Positions 61,120 to 64,000 of a stretch of DNA of 64,000 nt are shown here, one piece after another. The DNA comes from Bradyrhizobium zhengyangense (lineage in GTDB: Bacteria > Pseudomonadota > Alphaproteobacteria > Rhizobiales > Xanthobacteraceae): the NCBI RefSeq assembly GCF_022012435.1, contig NZ_JAKLUA010000001.1, positions 930,001 through 994,000 on the forward strand. The letters are read 5' to 3'. Position 1 is the stretch's first letter; every line of letters starts with the position of its first letter. Position numbers and translations under genes: made by a program. Under the pieces are notes generated by a model. It ran no database searches. It was not told the DNA's origin and worked only from the letters and a program-made list of their open reading frames with translations.

Positions 61120-61126
61120 GCGATCG

Positions 61127-61495
61127 TCACCACAGATTCTTGCCGTCGATCATATTGACCGGCACCGCCTCCAGGTCGAAATCGTCGAACAGGCGTGCGT
61201 TCACCGCGACCTTGGGATTGTCGAAATCGGGCTTGCCGGTCGACCAGTCCGGCGACTCCGAATAGGTGCCGCAGCCGCAATTCGCGCAGTAATGATGCTT
61301 GACGGTGCGGCTCCCCCACAGATAGGTCGCGACATTGTCGGGGGGCGACAGCAGGCGAAATTGCGCCGGCGTGTAATAGGCCCACAGCGCACCGCGCTTG
61401 GCGCAGAGCGAGCAGGTGCAACGCGTCACGCTCGCAGGCGCCTCTGTCACCTCGAACACCGTCTCACCGCAATGACAGCTTGCCTCGACCGGCAT
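61127..61495 (-). CDS. GFA family protein (CENP-V/GFA domain)
   Basis: A 122-residue zinc-binding protein with the family cysteines: CHCG near residue 7-10, CTCSLCAKRG near 26-35, and CANCGCGTYSES near 71-82. GFA proteins were named from S-(hydroxymethyl)glutathione synthase activity in formaldehyde detoxification, but many members have other roles, so a specific reaction cannot be assigned. It converges on the exonuclease gene with a 7-base gap. Confidence 0.9.
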   Translation of the reverse strand: MPVEASCHCGETVFEVTEAPASVTRCTCSLCAKRGALWAYYTPAQFRLLSPPDNVATYLWGSRTVKHHYCANCGCGTYSESPDWSTGKPDFDNPKVAVNARLFDDFDLEAVPVNMIDGKNLW

Positions 61496-61587
61496 GATCC
61501 GCTCCCCGCTTTGTCAGGAGGTGGTCATAGCCCGCCCCTGCTGCCAACATGCTGTCAGCAGTACTTGCACCCAAACAGATCATGAAG

Positions 61588-61607
61588 AACAACCCCATGC
61601 ACAGTAG
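61588..61607 (+). repeat. dispersed 20-base element, copy 2
   Basis: An exact match to 13192-13211, about 48 kb away. Here it lies in a short open frame MKNNPMHSRRLPPDK... of 24 codons (61582-61656), between divergent genes. Its function is unknown. Confidence 0.6.
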
Positions 61608-61758
61608 ACGACTCCCGCCAGACAAGCTTATGCGGTTATTCCGAAATTCAATTTGACTCGTCGGGCAAAACACTGGCAGGATGTCACCATAGACGGCTCC
61701 CTGTGCACCGCGAGCAGCAAGCACTGATCGGGAACTGTCATTCCCCGAGCCCCGGAGC

Positions 61759-62493
61759 GTGCCTCCCTTGGCCTTCCTCTTCGTCCTCAGCGTCGGCCTG
61801 ATCGCAGGCACCATTTCCGGCATCGTCGGCACGGGCTCGTCGATCATGCTGATGCCGGTGCTGGTCTACGCGTATGGGCCGAAAGAGGCCGTGCCGATCA
61901 TGGCCATTGCTTCCGTGATGGCAAATTTTTCGCGGATTCTGGCGTGGTGGCGCGAGGTCGACTGGCGGGCGTGCCTGGCCTATTCGGTCACAGGCATCCC
62001 GGCCGCAGCGCTGGGCGCACGGACGCTGCTCGCCCTGCCCTCACATACGGTCGACCTCGCCATCGGCATCTTCCTGATCGCGATGGTGCCGGTGCGGCAC
62101 TGGCTGGCGCGGCACGACCTCAAGGCCAATCTCTGGCACCTCTGCGTCGGTGGCGCGATCATCGGCTATCTCACCGGCATCGTGGTCTCGACCGGTCCGC
62201 TCAGCGTGCCGCTGTTTTTGTTCTACGGCCTCTCCAGAGGCGCGTTTCTCGCGACCGAGGCTGCCGCCTCGCTCGGCCTCTACTTCGCCAAATCGGTGAC
62301 GTTCGAGCGCTTCGGCGCGCTGACGCAGGAGGTCTTCATCAAGGGCCTGATCGCGGGCTCCTCGCTGATGGCAGGCGCCTTCGTCGCCAAGCGCTTCGTG
62401 CTGCACCTGAAACCGGAGATGTTTCGCCTGGTGATGGACGCGATCATGATCGCAGCCGGGCTTTCGATGCTCTGGAATGCGACGCAGCCGTAA
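61759..62493 (+). CDS. TauE/SafE family sulfite/organosulfonate-type permease
   Basis: A 244-residue integral membrane protein. Family N-terminal signature AGTISGIVGTGSSIMLMPVLVYAYGPKEAVPIMAIASVMANFSRI and repeat-like second half (GGAIIGYLTGIVVSTGPLSVPLFLFYGLSRGAFLATEAAASL) are present, giving about 8 transmembrane segments. The GTG start at 61759 is chosen by N-terminal hydrophobicity; a CTGTCAT half-site lies just upstream. The anion carried is unknown. The stop codon lies inside a palindromic repeat. Confidence 0.88.
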   Translation: MPPLAFLFVLSVGLIAGTISGIVGTGSSIMLMPVLVYAYGPKEAVPIMAIASVMANFSRILAWWREVDWRACLAYSVTGIPAAALGARTLLALPSHTVDLAIGIFLIAMVPVRHWLARHDLKANLWHLCVGGAIIGYLTGIVVSTGPLSVPLFLFYGLSRGAFLATEAAASLGLYFAKSVTFERFGALTQEVFIKGLIAGSSLMAGAFVAKRFVLHLKPEMFRLVMDAIMIAAGLSMLWNATQP

Positions 62494-62587
62494 AGCGCGA
62501 TGAGATTGAGTTGAGTCGTCATCGCGCTTTAGCTCTTTGTTTGGCATGATCTTTTCGGAAAACCGTTTCACACTTTCCGGATCATGC
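62491..62587. repeat. composite palindromic repeat, copy B
   Basis: The first palindrome pairs TAAAGCGCGATGA (62491-62503) with its complement at 62519-62531. The second pairs GCATGATC (62544-62551) with GATCATGC (62580-62587), enclosing CGGAAAA and TTTCCG. The order and spacing match copy A at 51960-52050. It separates the convergent tauE and GGDEF-EAL genes and may serve as a terminator for both. Confidence 0.85.
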
Positions 62588-62595
62588 TCTAGCGC

Positions 62596-64000
62596 TCAAG
62601 CGGCGAATTCGGGCGCGATCGACGGGCTGTCGACCAGCCCGCGGTCTTCGCCGCCGCCAATTTCCGCAAGCTGGCGCAGGACCGCATCGAGCGGCTGCGG
62701 CTTGTGATACAGAAAGCCCTGGCCGAGCCTCACACCCATCTCGCGCATCGCCTGCGCCTGCTCGGCCCGTTCGATGCCTTCCGCAACCAGCGTGAGCCCC
62801 AGCGTGCCCGCGAGCGAGGCGATCACGCCGACGATCGCCTTGTCCTCGGCGCTTTCAGGAATTTCGCGGATGAAGGCCTTGTCGATCTTGACCTTGTCGA
62901 GCGGAAACCGCCTGAGATGCGCAAGCGAGCTGTAGCCGGTGCCGAAATCGTCGAGCGCAATGGTCGCCCCCAGGCGCCGCAGCCGGCGCAGCGTGTCCGA
63001 TGCGCTGGCCATATTGTTGATCAGCGATCCTTCGGTGATCTCGAGCTCGAGCAACGAGGGCGCAACATCGAACCGCTCGCACGTCTCGCGCAAGCAGGCG
63101 GCGAGCGAATGGTCGGCAAGCTCCGAGGGCGGCAAATTGATCGCGATCCTGATGTGCGGCCTGCCAGCCTCGGCCAGCTGTTGCAGCGCGCGGCAGGCGT
63201 CGGTCAGCACGTAGCGCGTCAGGCGCGCATTGTTGCCGCTGCGCTCGATCAGCGGCAGGAATTCACCAGGGCCGATCACGCCATGCTCCGGATGACGCCA
63301 GCGGATGAGTGCCTCCAGGCTGATGATGTCCTGGGTCACGAGGTCGACCTGGCTCTGATACCAGACCTCGAACTGCCCCTCGGAGAAGCCTGTCGGAATG
63401 GCAAGCTCCAGATCCCTGCGGCGGCGATAATCGTGTTGAAGCGCTTCATCCAGCACCGCGACGGTGCCGGGTGCCTTGCTCTTGGCGTGGTAGAGCGCGA
63501 TGTCGGCGAGCGCCGGCAAGTGCGACAATTCAGGATCGCCGGCACGGCGCACGGCAAGGCCGATGCTGGCGCGCGGCACGACCTGCTTGTCATGCAGCAT
63601 GATCGGCTCGGAGATCGCCTCCAGCAATTGCCGCGCGAAAGCCTGCGCGACCGCTTCATTGCTGACCTCGGGGCGAATGACAACGAACTCGTCGCCGCCG
63701 AGCCGCGCGACCCAATCTTCCGCCTCGACCGTGCCCCGAAGCCGCTCCGAGATATGGACCAGGAATTTGTCGCCGGCGTCGTGACCAAAGGTGTCGTTGA
63801 TGCCCTTGAAATCATCGAGATCGATGAAGCAGAACGCGATCAGCGCGTCCTGAGAGCCGGCATCCCGGCTCAACGTCGCCAGGCGCTCGGACAGGGTGCG
63901 GCGGTTGGGCAGCCCCGTGAGCGGATCGTGCGAGGCCATGTGGCCGAGCCGGTCGAGCGCGCCCGAGGTCGTATGCTGCATCGCGTTGAAGGCGATCGCG
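62596..64000 (-). CDS. GGDEF-EAL bifunctional cyclic-di-GMP protein, 3' part
   Basis: The visible frame covers 461 residues from MQHTTSGALDRL, but it stays open to the window edge (AIAFNA precedes this Met), so the N-terminal sensory part is likely missing. The GGDEF domain spans about 15-175 with an intact active site RLGGDEFVVI near residue 97; the RxxD inhibitory site is not seen (EAED is there). The EAL domain (about 185-440) has an intact EALIRWRHP, DDFGTGYSSL and the catalytic Glu/Lys motifs. Both synthesis and breakdown of cyclic-di-GMP are thus possible. Which dominates cannot be read. Confidence 0.93.
   Translation of the reverse strand, partial: AIAFNAMQHTTSGALDRLGHMASHDPLTGLPNRRTLSERLATLSRDAGSQDALIAFCFIDLDDFKGINDTFGHDAGDKFLVHISERLRGTVEAEDWVARLGGDEFVVIRPEVSNEAVAQAFARQLLEAISEPIMLHDKQVVPRASIGLAVRRAGDPELSHLPALADIALYHAKSKAPGTVAVLDEALQHDYRRRRDLELAIPTGFSEGQFEVWYQSQVDLVTQDIISLEALIRWRHPEHGVIGPGEFLPLIERSGNNARLTRYVLTDACRALQQLAEAGRPHIRIAINLPPSELADHSLAACLRETCERFDVAPSLLELEITEGSLINNMASASDTLRRLRRLGATIALDDFGTGYSSLAHLRRFPLDKVKIDKAFIREIPESAEDKAIVGVIASLAGTLGLTLVAEGIERAEQAQAMREMGVRLGQGFLYHKPQPLDAVLRQLAEIGGGEDRGLVDSPSIAPEFAA

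Noticed and set aside
61736..61742. Single CTGTCAT heptamer before the TauE/SafE gene
   Set aside because: There is no second heptamer at the 11-base period, so a Pho box is not supported.

Overview
The window is a GC-rich chromosomal segment from an alphaproteobacterium, most likely a Bradyrhizobium or close relative. This rests on recognition of gene order and protein style: hdaA-ppk-ppx; lptF-lptG-lptD-surA-pdxA-rsmA; fabD-fabG-acpP-fabF-mltG-yicC-gmk; rpsF-rpsR-DUF2232-rplI-dnaB-alr. Genus-typical palindromic intergenic repeats and alphaproteobacterial promoter motifs agree. No rRNA, tRNA, CRISPR array, insertion sequence or phage gene was seen. Most of the window is core housekeeping DNA with three accessory-looking islands.

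Layout. 1-4.3 kb: 3' end of an Hda-type replication regulator, then polyphosphate kinase and exopolyphosphatase; a Pho-box-like repeat precedes ppk. 4.4-8.9 kb: a heavy-metal RND efflux operon (adaptor, CusA/CzcA-type pump, DUF3240 protein) behind a perfect FNR/FixK-type palindrome. 8.9-13.2 kb: TerC, Ndk, a Gly/His/Trp-rich secreted peptide, a small NepR-like protein and an ABC-F ATPase. 13.3-23.7 kb (island 1, all minus strand): an RTX repeat protein, its type I secretion ABC exporter and HlyD adaptor, and a large secreted protein with a propeller-like half and Cys-rich repeats. 24-28.4 kb: methyltransferase, membrane protein, lipoprotein, HolC and PepA. 28.7-37.5 kb: the LPS transport operon continuing into SurA-like, PdxA, RsmA, then an alcohol dehydrogenase.

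37.5-42.2 kb (island 2): small unknown proteins, two behind matches to the EcfG general-stress promoter, then a secreted caspase-like/DUF4189 protein and two envelope proteins of unknown role. 42.2-48.9 kb (minus strand): gmk, yicC, mltG, fabF, acpP, fabG, fabD. 49.1-50.9 kb: a TetR regulator and a fatty-acid desaturase in a two-gene operon with a near-perfect palindromic operator. 51.2-53.8 kb: S6, S18, DUF2232 protein, L9. 53.9-57 kb (island 3): a c-type haem protein with a long low-complexity tail, cyclopropane-fatty-acid synthase, and two very small genes, one behind a perfect CRP-type palindrome. 57.2-64 kb: dnaB, alr, a Cys-rich-repeat peptide, an exonuclease III-type enzyme, a GFA-family protein, a TauE/SafE permease and the 3' part of a GGDEF-EAL protein that runs off the window.

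How it fits together: envelope biogenesis dominates (LPS transport, fatty-acid synthesis, desaturation, cyclopropanation, MltG, type I secretion). The candidate regulatory sites (Pho, FixK/FNR, EcfG, CRP, TetR) suggest links to phosphate limitation, low oxygen and general stress. All regulatory calls are motif matches read by eye. No fully new system is demonstrated; the best candidates are the secreted RTX/Cys-rich island, the stress-promoter small-gene/caspase island, and the CRP-site 39-residue membrane peptide.
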